64,000 nucleotides of DNA, taken from the NCBI GenBank assembly GCA_041390685.1, contig JAWKPL010000001.1, positions 1,240,001-1,304,000 of the forward strand. The letters run 5' to 3'. This stretch comes from JAIBBD01 sp041390685. Lineage in GTDB: Bacteria > Chloroflexota > Dehalococcoidia > UBA2979. The position numbers and the translations under genes are program-made. Shown in pieces: positions 24,512 through 33,191 of the stretch (positions are counted from its first letter, which is position 1; every line of letters begins with the position of its first letter). Under the pieces are notes generated by a model that searched no databases, was not told the origin of the DNA, and saw only the letters and a program-made list of their open reading frames with translations.

Positions 24512-25303
24512 ATGCGAGTGCAGGCGGGCGAACTCCAGCTGAACTACGAGGTATACGGCCAGGACGGGGACTGGCTCGTGATGTGTCACGGGCTGGGCTC
24601 CGGACTGCAGTCGATGCGCGGCGCCGCGCAGCTCTTCGCCGATGGGTACCGCGTCCTGATCTGGGACAACCGCGGGCTCGGCGAATCGGACGATGCGCCC
24701 GAGGGTGGCGACTACTCGATCGCGACGCACGCGCGGGACCTCGAGGCGCTTCTCGTCGCGCTCGCGATCGACCGGCCGATGGTCTACGGCGTCTCGTGGG
24801 GTGGCGTCGTGGCGCTGCGGCATGCCGTCGACTTCCCGCGCCGTGTGCGCGCCCTCGTCGTCGATAGCACCTCCGCCGAAATGAACGCGCATGCCGCCGA
24901 GAACTGGGTGGCGCGCGGGCGCGCGCTATTCGAGGGCGGCGTCGAGGCCATGGCGGCCGCGCCGGCGGGACTGACCGAGGCGGGCGGCGCTGCGCGCCCA
25001 TCCTCACCCGAGGCGGCGCCGTTGCGCATCGACCCCCGCGCGTTCCTCGAGACGTGCGAGGCTCTGGCCACCCTGCACACGCAGCCGATGAACGAGGACC
25101 TGCGCGGCCTCAATGTCCCGACGCTCGCGATCGTTGGCGAGGACGACCGCGTGGCCGGTGTCGGTGGGACGGTCAAGCTGTCCCGCGTTATCCCCGGCTG
25201 CCGGCTGGTCATCGTGCCGGATGCCGGGCACGGCGTCTGCATGTTCGACCCGGCACGGCTGCGTTGGGAGATGGAGACGCTGGTCGCCGGCCTCGATGGG
25301 TGA
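24512..25303 (+). CDS. Alpha/beta hydrolase
   Basis: A 263-residue alpha/beta-hydrolase fold protein with the oxyanion motif CHGLGSG near 25-31, the nucleophile elbow GVSWGG with Ser95, a DD pair in IVGEDDRVAG as catalytic acid, and His in DAGHGVC. The ATG at 24512 follows GGAGG. Substrate is unknown. The last codons overlap the start of the DUF402 gene by eight bases. A second alpha/beta hydrolase with the same layout lies 1.2 kb away on the other strand. Confidence 0.85.
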   Translation: MRVQAGELQLNYEVYGQDGDWLVMCHGLGSGLQSMRGAAQLFADGYRVLIWDNRGLGESDDAPEGGDYSIATHARDLEALLVALAIDRPMVYGVSWGGVVALRHAVDFPRRVRALVVDSTSAEMNAHAAENWVARGRALFEGGVEAMAAAPAGLTEAGGAARPSSPEAAPLRIDPRAFLETCEALATLHTQPMNEDLRGLNVPTLAIVGEDDRVAGVGGTVKLSRVIPGCRLVIVPDAGHGVCMFDPARLRWEMETLVAGLDG

Positions 25304-25808
25304 TGGAGCGCCCCGACCGATCGTCGAGGTGAAGCGGAGGCTCGATGGGAGTGAGCAGCGCTTCGGGTGCGAACTCGTCGAGCAGACGTCGAGCTTCGTG
25401 ATCGCCCGCTATCACCTCGAGGCGACCGCGGGCCCCATCGACTCGTACGGCGTGTTCTGGGCGCGGCGGCCGTACGTCTGCTATCACATGGTCCACCGTG
25501 CGGACGGTCGGGAGTGGGTCTCCCGCTTCGACGTCGTGCGCGACGTCCGCCTCGGCGCGCGGGAGGTCAGCTACACCGACCTGCTCCTCGACCTCTGGGT
25601 CGATGCCGATGGCCCGCGCTGGGAAGACGACGACGAGGTGCAGGCGGCGGCGGTGGCCGGTCTGCTCACGCGGACCGATCAGGAGCGGATCGCGAGGACG
25701 CGCTCCTTGCTCGACCGCCGGCACCGCACGGTCGTGCGGGAGCTCCGGGCCCGCCTGGCGCGCCTCGGCGCACTGCCGGACGAGGTTACTTCGAGAACAG
25801 CGAGTTGA
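25296..25808 (+). CDS. DUF402 domain protein
   Basis: A 170-residue cytoplasmic protein. The DUF402 core is visible as GVFWARRPYVCYHMV, RFDVVRDVRLG, SYTDLLLDLWVDADG and a DDDEVQAA stretch, followed by a long helix rich in Arg and Leu. Characterised relatives are nucleoside-phosphate hydrolases (FomD-like) that need a metal ion; whether that applies here is open. The ATG at 25296 overlaps the hydrolase stop, implying coupling. The 3' end overlaps the convergent CitE-like gene by 23 bases. Confidence 0.75.
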   Translation: MGDGAPRPIVEVKRRLDGSEQRFGCELVEQTSSFVIARYHLEATAGPIDSYGVFWARRPYVCYHMVHRADGREWVSRFDVVRDVRLGAREVSYTDLLLDLWVDADGPRWEDDDEVQAAAVAGLLTRTDQERIARTRSLLDRRHRTVVRELRARLARLGALPDEVTSRTAS

Positions 25809-26469
25809 AGCCGGCGGCCTCCGGCTCGTGCACGACGTAGACGCCGGACGCACCATGCGCGTGTGCCCGCGTCGCCAGCATCGAGCGAACACCCACATCG
25901 AGAGCCGGCGCGAGCAGCAGCCAGGGAAGCCGCGCCGCGCGCGCCGTGATGGCGACCTCTGCCATCGCGTGTTCGATCAGCGCGATGTGCGTCGCTGGCG
26001 GGCCGGGTAGTGCGAGGTCCGCGGCGAGCGCATCCGTGTTCAGCGCGACGGCGGAGTGGCGGTCGACCGCCTCGATCATCTGCGGGAGCGCCCGCAGTGC
26101 GAGGGCGGAACCGACTTCGCAGACGAGCCGGACGGCGCCCGGCTCGAGCCCCGTGCGCATCTCCCGGCGGCGCAGCGCCACGTCCGCATCGCGCACGTCC
26201 TGTGGCCGGTCGCTGCCGCCGAGGAGCACCGCGACGACCGCGGGGTTGATGGTCTCCTCGAGCGAGGCCTCGAAGCCCAGGCGGCGGTCGATGGCGATTC
26301 GCATGTGCAGCGGGCGGGCCACGGTCAGCGGGGGCGCCGACGTTCCTCGACGCGCGGGCGGCCTGGGGAGCAGTGCCGCATCAGCGGTCACGGCATCCGC
26401 GCTGGTACTACCCGCGGCCGCGAGCGCCGTGGCATTGCCGACAAGGAGGTTTGTGCGTATCGGATCCAC
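25786..26469 (-). CDS. CitE-like / HpcH-HpaI aldolase family protein, divergent
   Basis: A 227-residue protein resembling the TIM-barrel citrate lyase beta-subunit/CoA-ester lyase family. Supporting segments are NPAVVAVLLGGSDRPQDV, CEVGSALALRALPQM (where the family has an Arg-Glu metal region), ALNTDALAADLAL and the C-terminal GVYVVHEPEAAGFNSLFS. The family start RSLLFVPG is not recognisable and the length is below the usual 280, so activity is uncertain. GTG at 26469 lies immediately after the stop of the upstream hydrolase gene, which suggests coupled translation. Confidence 0.65.
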   Translation of the reverse strand: MDPIRTNLLVGNATALAAAGSTSADAVTADAALLPRPPARRGTSAPPLTVARPLHMRIAIDRRLGFEASLEETINPAVVAVLLGGSDRPQDVRDADVALRRREMRTGLEPGAVRLVCEVGSALALRALPQMIEAVDRHSAVALNTDALAADLALPGPPATHIALIEHAMAEVAITARAARLPWLLLAPALDVGVRSMLATRAHAHGASGVYVVHEPEAAGFNSLFSK

Positions 26470-27180
26470 CTACACCATCTCCTCGCCACGGATATCAAGC
26501 CCTGCGTCGACCTCCTCCAGGAAGCGCAGCACCGCGTCGGCCCAGTCTGTCGGGCGCTGCGCCGAGGTGCCGTGGCTGCAGTGGCGGATGAGCACCACGC
26601 GCCGGTTCGACAGTCCCGAGGCGAGACGGTCGATGCCGCTCGCGATCATCTGATCCAGTTCCCCGTACATCACCAGTGCCGGCATCGAGAGCGTGCACAG
26701 CTGAGGCGTCAGGTCCGGGCGGGCGTCCATGGCGAGGAACGCCCCTTCGAGGCCGTAGTCTTCCTGGAACATCACAGGCACTTCTCCCCGTAGCGGGGCG
26801 TCGCCCCGCGTGGTGCTGTCAGACAGCACCAGGGCGCGCACGTCCTGTGGATAGTCGACCGCATACTGCAGCGCGATATGACCGCCAAACGACATCCCCC
26901 CGATCACGGCATCCTCGACGGCGTCGATGCGCTCGAGGAGGCAGCGCAGGTCCGCGGCCATGCCCGGCATGGAGTAGGCGCTGCGGTCACGCGGCGCGCT
27001 CGATGCACCGTGGCCGCGGGCGTCCCACACGATCAGGCGGTGACTCCGCGACAGGGCTTCGATCTGCGGCCACCACATGTCGAGCGACGCGCTGAAGCCA
27101 TGGGCGAGCACGAGCGGCCGGCCGCTGCCGTACTCCTGGTACCGGATCGAGACGCCGTCGGGAGTGTCGATGAACGGCAT
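26470..27180 (-). CDS. Alpha/beta hydrolase
   Basis: A 236-residue alpha/beta-hydrolase: AHGFSASLDMW oxyanion region near 26-36, DARGHGAS, nucleophile elbow GGMSFGGH with Ser97, YGELDQMI for the acid, and RHCSHG for the His. The ATG at 27180 is used because the upstream in-frame extension overlaps the M16 peptidase gene and has no homology. It sits between the M16 peptidase (ten bases upstream) and the CitE-like gene, forming a leftward three-gene unit. Substrate unknown. Confidence 0.85.
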   Translation of the reverse strand: MPFIDTPDGVSIRYQEYGSGRPLVLAHGFSASLDMWWPQIEALSRSHRLIVWDARGHGASSAPRDRSAYSMPGMAADLRCLLERIDAVEDAVIGGMSFGGHIALQYAVDYPQDVRALVLSDSTTRGDAPLRGEVPVMFQEDYGLEGAFLAMDARPDLTPQLCTLSMPALVMYGELDQMIASGIDRLASGLSNRRVVLIRHCSHGTSAQRPTDWADAVLRFLEEVDAGLDIRGEEMV

Positions 27181-27190
27181 GCCGCGAGCC

Positions 27191-28465
27191 TCAGGCCGCG
27201 AGGATCTCGGCGAGGCGGTCCGCGCCGGCGGACGGCCCGACGACCGCGAGGGAGAACTCGCGGCGCGCGATGACCCGCTGACCCGCGCGCCGGACATCTT
27301 CGGCAGTTACCGCACGCAGCCGCGCCACGGTCTCGTCGATCGACTCGATCTCGCCGTCCTGCAGCAACTGCTCACCGAAGCGCTGGCCATAGGACATCGG
27401 CGTTTCGAAGGAGAGGCGGAACGAGCCCGCGGCGTAGTCGATGGCGCGGCGCAACTCCTCCTCCTCCACGGGCTCCTCGGCGATACGGTGCAGTTGCTCG
27501 ACGATGACCTGCAGCGCCTCTTCCTGCTGGGCGCGTGTGACGCCCGCGGCCACCGTGAACGACCCGATGTCCTGGTAACGGGTGATGCGCGAGCCCACCG
27601 AGTACGCGAGCCCCCGGCGCTCCCGCACTTCCTCGAACAGGCGGGAGGACATGCCGCGGCCGAGGATCGTGTGCAGGATCTCGAGGGCGTAGCGGTCCGG
27701 GTCGCGACGCGCGAGCGCCTGCATCGACAGCGCGAGCTGCGTCTGCTCGGTCTCGCGCTCCTCGACGATGACGCACTCGGGTGGGAGGCCCCAGTTCGCT
27801 GCTGGCGAGCGGTCGGGCGTGGAGGTCGGCAGTTCGCCGAAGTGCTGTTCCGCGAGACGGACGACGTCCTCGTGCGTCACGTTGCCTGCGACCGAGAACA
27901 CCGCGTTCGTCGAGGTGTAGAAACGCTGCATGTGTTCGGTGAAGTCCGGGCGGTGCATGCCCTCGACCGTCTCGATGGTGCCGGCGACGGGCCAGCCGAT
28001 CGGCTGATCGCCGAACGTCGCGCGGCTGATCAACTCGCCGACCCGCGAGGCGGGCGTGTCGTGACCGCGACGGATCTCCTGCTGCACAACCGTGCGCTCC
28101 CGGTCAATCTCCTCCTGGGCAAGGAGCGAGCGCTGGATCATGTCGGCGACGACGGCGATGCCGGTGCCGGCGGCCTCGAAGGGGACGTTGTTCCAGTAGC
28201 AGGTCAGCTCGTGCGTCGTGTAGGCGTTCAGGGTGCCACCCGCGCCCTCGATCGCCTGGCTGATGAGCTGTGCGTTCGGCCGCTGCTCGGTGCCCTTGAA
28301 CAGCATGTGCTCGAGATAATGCGAGAGACCGTTGGTACGCGCGGACTCACCCCGCGAGCCGATGCCGGCAAAGAACGCGATGCTCGCCGCCTGCGCTGTG
28401 GGCAGGGACGTGGTGAGGACGCGAAGACCGTTCTGGAGCGTGGTCAACTGCGGGATGGCCGCCAT
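27191..28465 (-). CDS. M16 family zinc peptidase (processing-protease like)
   Basis: A 424-residue peptidase with the inverted zinc motif HxxEH: His49, Glu52 and His53 in LSHYLEHMLFKGT, and the third ligand Glu130 in VVQQEI. It matches the single-subunit bacterial proteins similar to mitochondrial processing peptidase beta, with the second M16 domain continuing from about 170 to 400. No signal peptide, so probably cytoplasmic. First gene of a leftward group with the hydrolase and CitE-like genes; divergent from pyrG. Confidence 0.92.
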   Translation of the reverse strand: MAAIPQLTTLQNGLRVLTTSLPTAQAASIAFFAGIGSRGESARTNGLSHYLEHMLFKGTEQRPNAQLISQAIEGAGGTLNAYTTHELTCYWNNVPFEAAGTGIAVVADMIQRSLLAQEEIDRERTVVQQEIRRGHDTPASRVGELISRATFGDQPIGWPVAGTIETVEGMHRPDFTEHMQRFYTSTNAVFSVAGNVTHEDVVRLAEQHFGELPTSTPDRSPAANWGLPPECVIVEERETEQTQLALSMQALARRDPDRYALEILHTILGRGMSSRLFEEVRERRGLAYSVGSRITRYQDIGSFTVAAGVTRAQQEEALQVIVEQLHRIAEEPVEEEELRRAIDYAAGSFRLSFETPMSYGQRFGEQLLQDGEIESIDETVARLRAVTAEDVRRAGQRVIARREFSLAVVGPSAGADRLAEILAA

Positions 28466-28658
28466 TCGGGTGCCTCTCTGGCCGCACGGCCGAGGATCGC
28501 GCCTGCCTCGACCCTCGCAGGGTGTCTGCTCAGCCTACGATTCGCCCATAGGCGTCGCAAGGCGGCGCGCGCGGCGTTCATCGGTTGACACCCGCCAGGG
28601 TGTTGCCGAGGATTGGACGTGTCCCCCTTTCACTCCCCCCGCATCCGAGGCACCTGAC

Positions 28659-30290
28659 ATGCCGAAGTACATCTTCGTCACCGGCGGGGTCGTGAGTTCC
28701 GTGGGCAAAGGCATCGTGACCGCCTCGCTCGGTCGCATCCTGAAGTCACGCGGCCACCGCGTGTCGATCCTGAAGCTTGACCCCTACATCAACGTGGACC
28801 CCGGGACCATGTCGCCGTACCAGCACGGCGAGGTGTACGTGACCGACGACGGCGCGGAGACCGACCTCGACCTCGGGCACTACGAGCGCTTCCTCGATGA
28901 CAACCTGACACGCGCCAACTCCACCTCGACCGGACAGGTATACGAGGAAGTGATCCGCATGGAGCGGCGCGGGGACTTCCTCGGCGGGACGATCCAGCCG
29001 ATCCCCCACATCACCAACGAGATCAAACGGCGCATTCGAGGCGCGCAACAGGCGCTCGACGCCGACATCGTGCTCGTCGAGGTCGGCGGCACCGTCGGCG
29101 ACATGGAGGGGCAGCCGTTCCTCGAAGCGATCAGCCAGATGCGGCACGCTCTCCAGCCGCAGGACACGATGTCCATCCATGTGACGCTGCTGCCCTACAT
29201 CGGCGCCACGAAAGAGCTGAAGACGAAGCCGACGCAGCACTCGGTGCGCGAGTTGCGGACGTTCGGTATCCAGCCTGACGTCATTGTTGCCCGCTCCGAC
29301 TTCCCCGTAGGGCAGGCGTTACGGGAGAAGATCTCGCTCTTCTGCAACGTCGACACCGAGGCGGTGATCGCCCTCGAGACCGCCGATTCCATCTACGAGG
29401 TGCCGCTGTACCTCGAAGCGGCCGGGTTATCCCAGATCGTCGCGCGCCAGCTCGACCTGCCGGCGGCGGATGCGGCGCTCGAGGACTGGCGTGGGTTCGT
29501 GCAACGGTTGCGCGACCCGTCCGCGACCGCGCGCATCGCCCTCGTGGGGAAGTACGTCGAGCTACACGACGCGTACCTTTCCATCAAGGAAGCACTCATC
29601 CACGCGGGCGTTCATCACGGCGCTCAGCTCGATCTCCGCTGGGTGCACTCCGAGGAGCTGGAGTCACGACCGCCCGAGGACGTCATTGGCGACGTCGACG
29701 GCATCCTGCTGTGCCCCGGCTTCGGCGACCGCGGGCTGGAGGGCAAGATCGCGGCCGTCCGCTACGCGCGTGAGGGCCTGATCCCCTACCTCGGCGACTG
29801 CCTGGGCCTCCAGATGATGGTGTGCGAGTTCGCTCGAAACGTCGCCGGGATGCCCGGCGCCAACACAACGGAGGCCGACCCCCGCACGCCGTTTCCCGTT
29901 ATCTCGCTGCTGTCCGAGCAACGCGGCGTCGACGAGCTGGGCGGCACGATGCGCCTCGGCGGCTACGACTGCCGCCTTGTCGAAGGCACGCGCGCCGCTG
30001 CCGCGTACGGCGCTGCGCGCGTCCGCGAGCGGCATCGCCACCGCTACGAGGTCAACAACACGCTGCTGCCGGTACTCCAGGATCATGGGCTGGTCGCCTC
30101 CGGCTGGTCGCCCGACGGCCGGCTGGTCGAGATCTGTGAGTTGCGCGACCACCCGTGGATGGTCGGGGCGCAGTTCCACCCCGAGTTCACCTCGCGGCCG
30201 AACCGTCCCAACCCGCTGTTTCGGGACTTCGTCGGGGCGGCGCTCACGCGCGCGGAGGCGCGGCAGGTGACGGCGGCAGCCACGGCGTGA
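28659..30290 (+). CDS. pyrG: CTP synthase
   Basis: Makes CTP from UTP, ATP and glutamine. Length 543, standard. N-terminal synthetase domain (about 1-270) begins with YIFVTGGVVSSVGKGI and contains LDPYINVDPGTMSPYQHGEV. The C-terminal class I glutaminase domain has the nucleophile Cys381 in GDCLGLQM and His507/Glu509 in QFHPEFTSRP. The ATG at 28659 gives the conserved start. The stop overlaps the GTG of a small membrane protein gene by four bases. Confidence 0.97.
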   Translation: MPKYIFVTGGVVSSVGKGIVTASLGRILKSRGHRVSILKLDPYINVDPGTMSPYQHGEVYVTDDGAETDLDLGHYERFLDDNLTRANSTSTGQVYEEVIRMERRGDFLGGTIQPIPHITNEIKRRIRGAQQALDADIVLVEVGGTVGDMEGQPFLEAISQMRHALQPQDTMSIHVTLLPYIGATKELKTKPTQHSVRELRTFGIQPDVIVARSDFPVGQALREKISLFCNVDTEAVIALETADSIYEVPLYLEAAGLSQIVARQLDLPAADAALEDWRGFVQRLRDPSATARIALVGKYVELHDAYLSIKEALIHAGVHHGAQLDLRWVHSEELESRPPEDVIGDVDGILLCPGFGDRGLEGKIAAVRYAREGLIPYLGDCLGLQMMVCEFARNVAGMPGANTTEADPRTPFPVISLLSEQRGVDELGGTMRLGGYDCRLVEGTRAAAAYGAARVRERHRHRYEVNNTLLPVLQDHGLVASGWSPDGRLVEICELRDHPWMVGAQFHPEFTSRPNRPNPLFRDFVGAALTRAEARQVTAAATA

Positions 30291-30757
30291 TCTGGAACCT
30301 CCTGCATACCCTGGCGCTGTTCTGGATGATGGTGGGCATCGGCGCCGTCGCCGTCCCGGTGTGGAAGGCGTGGGCCACGAAAGACCTCGACGTGCGTGCA
30401 CTGCTGCTCCAGGAGGCGCAGCGCAATGAGGTCCAGTGGCTGATCCCCGGCATGCTGGCGACGCTGTTCACGGGCGTCGCCTGGGTCTCCTCGGACGAGT
30501 CGCAGTACAACTTCATCCGCACCGGGTGGCTGGCCGCGCTCGAGATCGTCTTCGCGCTGGACGGCTTCATCTTCCTGCCGCTGATGGGTGTCGGACTGCG
30601 GCGCGTCCGGCTCCTGGCGCTCCAGGCCAAGCACCAGGGGCGGATGACCGAGGAACTGCAGGAAGCGCTGAACGACAACGTACCGGTGGTCTTCGCGACG
30701 TTGCTTACACTGTCTGTACCGGTCATGGTCTGGCTCGCGATCTACAAACCGTTCTGA
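30287..30757 (+). CDS. Small four-helix membrane protein
   Basis: A 156-residue membrane protein with four hydrophobic segments at roughly 3-22, 48-65, 80-100 and 128-152. It starts with GTG inside the pyrG stop (GTGA) and is therefore coupled to CTP synthase. It has an early His-Thr-Leu-Ala-Leu-Phe and a size and helix layout like the CopD/DUF2269 group and like the protein at 21766-22287, but without a clear shared motif. No function can be assigned; it precedes transaldolase by 44 bases. Confidence 0.65.
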   Translation: MIWNLLHTLALFWMMVGIGAVAVPVWKAWATKDLDVRALLLQEAQRNEVQWLIPGMLATLFTGVAWVSSDESQYNFIRTGWLAALEIVFALDGFIFLPLMGVGLRRVRLLALQAKHQGRMTEELQEALNDNVPVVFATLLTLSVPVMVWLAIYKPF

Positions 30758-30801
30758 CGCTGGCCGCGGCACGTAGCCGCAGCCCGGGAGGCAAGGGCCG
30801 C

Positions 30802-31449
30802 ATGCGACTGTTTCTCGATACCGCCAACATCGACGACATCCGGCGCGGGGCCGCGATGGGCGTGGTCGATGGCGTCACGACGAATCCCTCGCTCGTGGCG
30901 AAAGAGGGCGTGGAGTACAAGGACCGAGTCCTCGAGATTTGCGACGTCGTCAACGGACCGATCTCGGCGGAGTGCATCTCGACCACGGCGGACGCTCTCG
31001 TCGAGGAGGGGCGGCGTATCGCCTCGTGGCACCCGAACGTGATCGTCAAAGTCGCCATGACCGAGCAGGGCCTGGTGGCGATCAAGCGGCTCGCGGCGGA
31101 GGGGATCACAGTCAATACGACGCTGATCTTCTCGGCTAACCAGGCGCTGCTCGCCGCGAAAGCGGGCGCCGCCTATGTCTCACCGTTCATCGGCCGCCTC
31201 GATGACGCGGGCGAAGACGGCATGCAGGTCATTCACGAGTCTGTCCAGATCTTCGAGACGTATCATCTGCCAACGCAGGTGCTGGCCGCGAGCATCCGCA
31301 GCCCGCGTTCGGTGACGCTCGCAGCACTCGCCGGCGCGCATGTCACGACTGTGCCCGCGAACGTCTTCTTTCAGATGGTGCACCATCCGCTCACGGATGT
31401 TGGGATCGAACGGTTCCTGGCGGACGCGGCGAAGTACACGCCCGTCTAG
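30802..31449 (+). CDS. Transaldolase / fructose-6-phosphate aldolase type
   Basis: A 215-residue TIM-barrel enzyme of the short transaldolase (TalC/FSA) class, acting in the pentose phosphate pathway or on fructose 6-phosphate. The start MRLFLDTANIDDIR, GVTTNPSLVAKEG and the Schiff-base Lys83 in VIVKVAMTEQGL are diagnostic, as is SPFIGRLDD. FSA and transaldolase activity cannot be separated from this sequence alone. The ATG at 30802 follows GGGAGGCAAGGG. It is downstream of pyrG and the small membrane gene on the same strand. Confidence 0.92.
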   Translation: MRLFLDTANIDDIRRGAAMGVVDGVTTNPSLVAKEGVEYKDRVLEICDVVNGPISAECISTTADALVEEGRRIASWHPNVIVKVAMTEQGLVAIKRLAAEGITVNTTLIFSANQALLAAKAGAAYVSPFIGRLDDAGEDGMQVIHESVQIFETYHLPTQVLAASIRSPRSVTLAALAGAHVTTVPANVFFQMVHHPLTDVGIERFLADAAKYTPV

Positions 31450-31480
31450 CAGCGGGAGGTCGCGGCATGCACGGACGTGC

Positions 31481-31509
31481 TTGCCGTTTGAGAGGCTGGT
31501 CGCTAGACT
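31481..31509 (+). promoter_or_regulatory. Sigma-70-type promoter for rho
   Basis: TTGCCG (31481-31486) and TAGACT (31504-31509) are 17 bases apart. Transcription would begin near 31516, leaving an untranslated leader of about 70 bases before the rho ATG. Rho often autoregulates through its leader in other bacteria. Confidence 0.6.
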
Positions 31510-31586
31510 GAATATGTCCACATCGCTGGAAGTCTCCGCGCAGGTTCCACAGCGGCGACGCGTAGCAGACGGCAACTTCTAACCAC

Positions 31587-32960
31587 ATGGCACGAGGTCC
31601 TTCCCGCGGACGCGCGTCGAGCGCGCCTGCAGCAGAATTCACCGGTGACCAGCCGCCTCGCGAGGAGCGGCGCAACGGTCAGCGCGGGGACGCGCCGCCC
31701 AGCATGAACATCGCTGAGCTCGAACGTCGCAGCCGCGAAGACCTGATCGACTACGCGGCTGCCCTCGAGATCGAGAACGCGGCCGCGTTGCCGAAGCAGG
31801 AGCTGATCTTCCGCATCCTGCAGGATCAGGCGGAGCGGCACGGCAACATCTTCTCCGGCGGGGTGCTCGCGGTCGTCGACGACGGCTTCGGGTTCCTGCG
31901 CGGTGAGCGCCTGATTCCCGGCCCCAACGACGTGTACGTCTCTCAGTCGCAAATCCGTCGCTTCGGACTGCGCAACGGCGACTACGTGACCGGCCAGGTG
32001 CGGCAGCCGAAGGACTCGGAAAAGTACTACGGACTCCTGCGCGTCGAGGCAGTGAACGGCCTCGACCCGGAGGACGCGAAGCGGCGCCCCTACTTCGAGA
32101 ACCTGACGCCGATCTTCCCCAACCGCCAGCTCACCCTCGAGAGCGACAGCACCGAGTTGAGCCAGCGCATCGTGGATCTGTTCGCGCCGGTTGGGCGTGG
32201 CCAGCGCGGGTTGATCGTCTCGCCGCCCAAGGCGGGCAAGACGATGCTCCTGAAGTCGATCGCCCACGGCATCGTGATGAACAACCCGGACGTGCACCTC
32301 ATGGTGCTGCTCATCGGTGAGCGGCCCGAGGAGGTCACAGACATGCAGCGGTCCGTGCGGGGCGAGGTCATCGCCTCGACGTTCGACGAGCCGGTCGAAG
32401 ACCACACTCGCGTGGCCGAGGCGGCGATCGAGCGCGCTCGCAGGCTGGTCGAGGGCGGCACGGATGTCGTGATCCTCCTCGACTCGATCACGCGCCTCGC
32501 CCGGGCGTATAACCTCGCCATCCCCACCAGCGGACGCACGCTGTCCGGTGGTATGGACCCGATTGCCCTCTACCCGCCGAAGCGGTTCTTCGGCTCCGCG
32601 CGAAACACCGAGGAGGGCGGGTCGCTGACGATCATCGCCACCTGTCTCGTCGAGACTGGGTCGCGCATGGACGACGTGATCTTCGAGGAGTTCAAGGGCA
32701 CGGGGAACATGGAGCTGCGGCTCGATCGGCGCCTCGCCGAGAAGCGCGTCTACCCGGCGATCGACATCTTCGCCTCGTCCACACGACGCGAGGATCTCCT
32801 CTTCGATGAGGAGACGCTGCGCCAGGTCTGGCTGCTGCGGCGCATGGCGGCGATGGTCGGCGACCAGGGCACGGATGCCACCGAGCGCGTGCTCGAGCGG
32901 CTGGCGAAGACAAAGAACAACCAGGAGTTCCTCGCCACCCTCAAGTCCGAGGTGATCTAG
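31587..32960 (+). CDS. rho: Transcription termination factor Rho
   Basis: RNA-dependent hexameric ATPase/helicase that ends transcription and curbs antisense RNA. It has 457 residues. An N-terminal basic and Pro-rich extension of about 38 residues precedes the Rho N-domain (MNIAELERRSREDLIDYA). The cold-shock-like RNA-binding domain spans about 85-165 (DGFGFLRG), then the RecA-like domain with Walker A SPPKAGKT near 212-219 and Walker B VVILLDSITRLARAYN. The ATG at 31587 is used; ATG 31704 would begin exactly at the Rho N-domain and has a comparable claim. A Rho factor fits the lack of U-tracts after many gene-end hairpins here. Confidence 0.96.
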   Translation: MARGPSRGRASSAPAAEFTGDQPPREERRNGQRGDAPPSMNIAELERRSREDLIDYAAALEIENAAALPKQELIFRILQDQAERHGNIFSGGVLAVVDDGFGFLRGERLIPGPNDVYVSQSQIRRFGLRNGDYVTGQVRQPKDSEKYYGLLRVEAVNGLDPEDAKRRPYFENLTPIFPNRQLTLESDSTELSQRIVDLFAPVGRGQRGLIVSPPKAGKTMLLKSIAHGIVMNNPDVHLMVLLIGERPEEVTDMQRSVRGEVIASTFDEPVEDHTRVAEAAIERARRLVEGGTDVVILLDSITRLARAYNLAIPTSGRTLSGGMDPIALYPPKRFFGSARNTEEGGSLTIIATCLVETGSRMDDVIFEEFKGTGNMELRLDRRLAEKRVYPAIDIFASSTRREDLLFDEETLRQVWLLRRMAAMVGDQGTDATERVLERLAKTKNNQEFLATLKSEVI

Positions 32961-33191
32961 CCCTCTACGAGCGCCCGCGTGGCCTGTGATTATGTCGCCC
33001 GCGGGACGGCTGACAGTGGGTTACGTCAACAGTCGCACGTTATGAATGTGCACAAAACGCGTCGCTTCTCGTTGCAGAACCGTGGTAGACTTCCCCGCGT
33101 TGCGCCGACGGGAGAAGGTGCGGTGAGCATCTGGGGCCGGCGGTCTACAACGGATCGGTAAAGGGGCGGCGGTATTTCCGATCACGGAACG

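Noticed and set aside
33072..33091. TTGCAG and TAGACT upstream of the LysM-M23 gene as a promoter
   Set aside because: The hexamers are only eight bases apart, too close for a sigma-70 promoter; at most TAGACT is a -10 element.
32961..33191. Possible c-di-AMP (ydaO) riboswitch upstream of the LysM-M23 gene
   Set aside because: Such riboswitches are common in this setting, but the conserved core blocks of that class could not be found in the 231-base leader.
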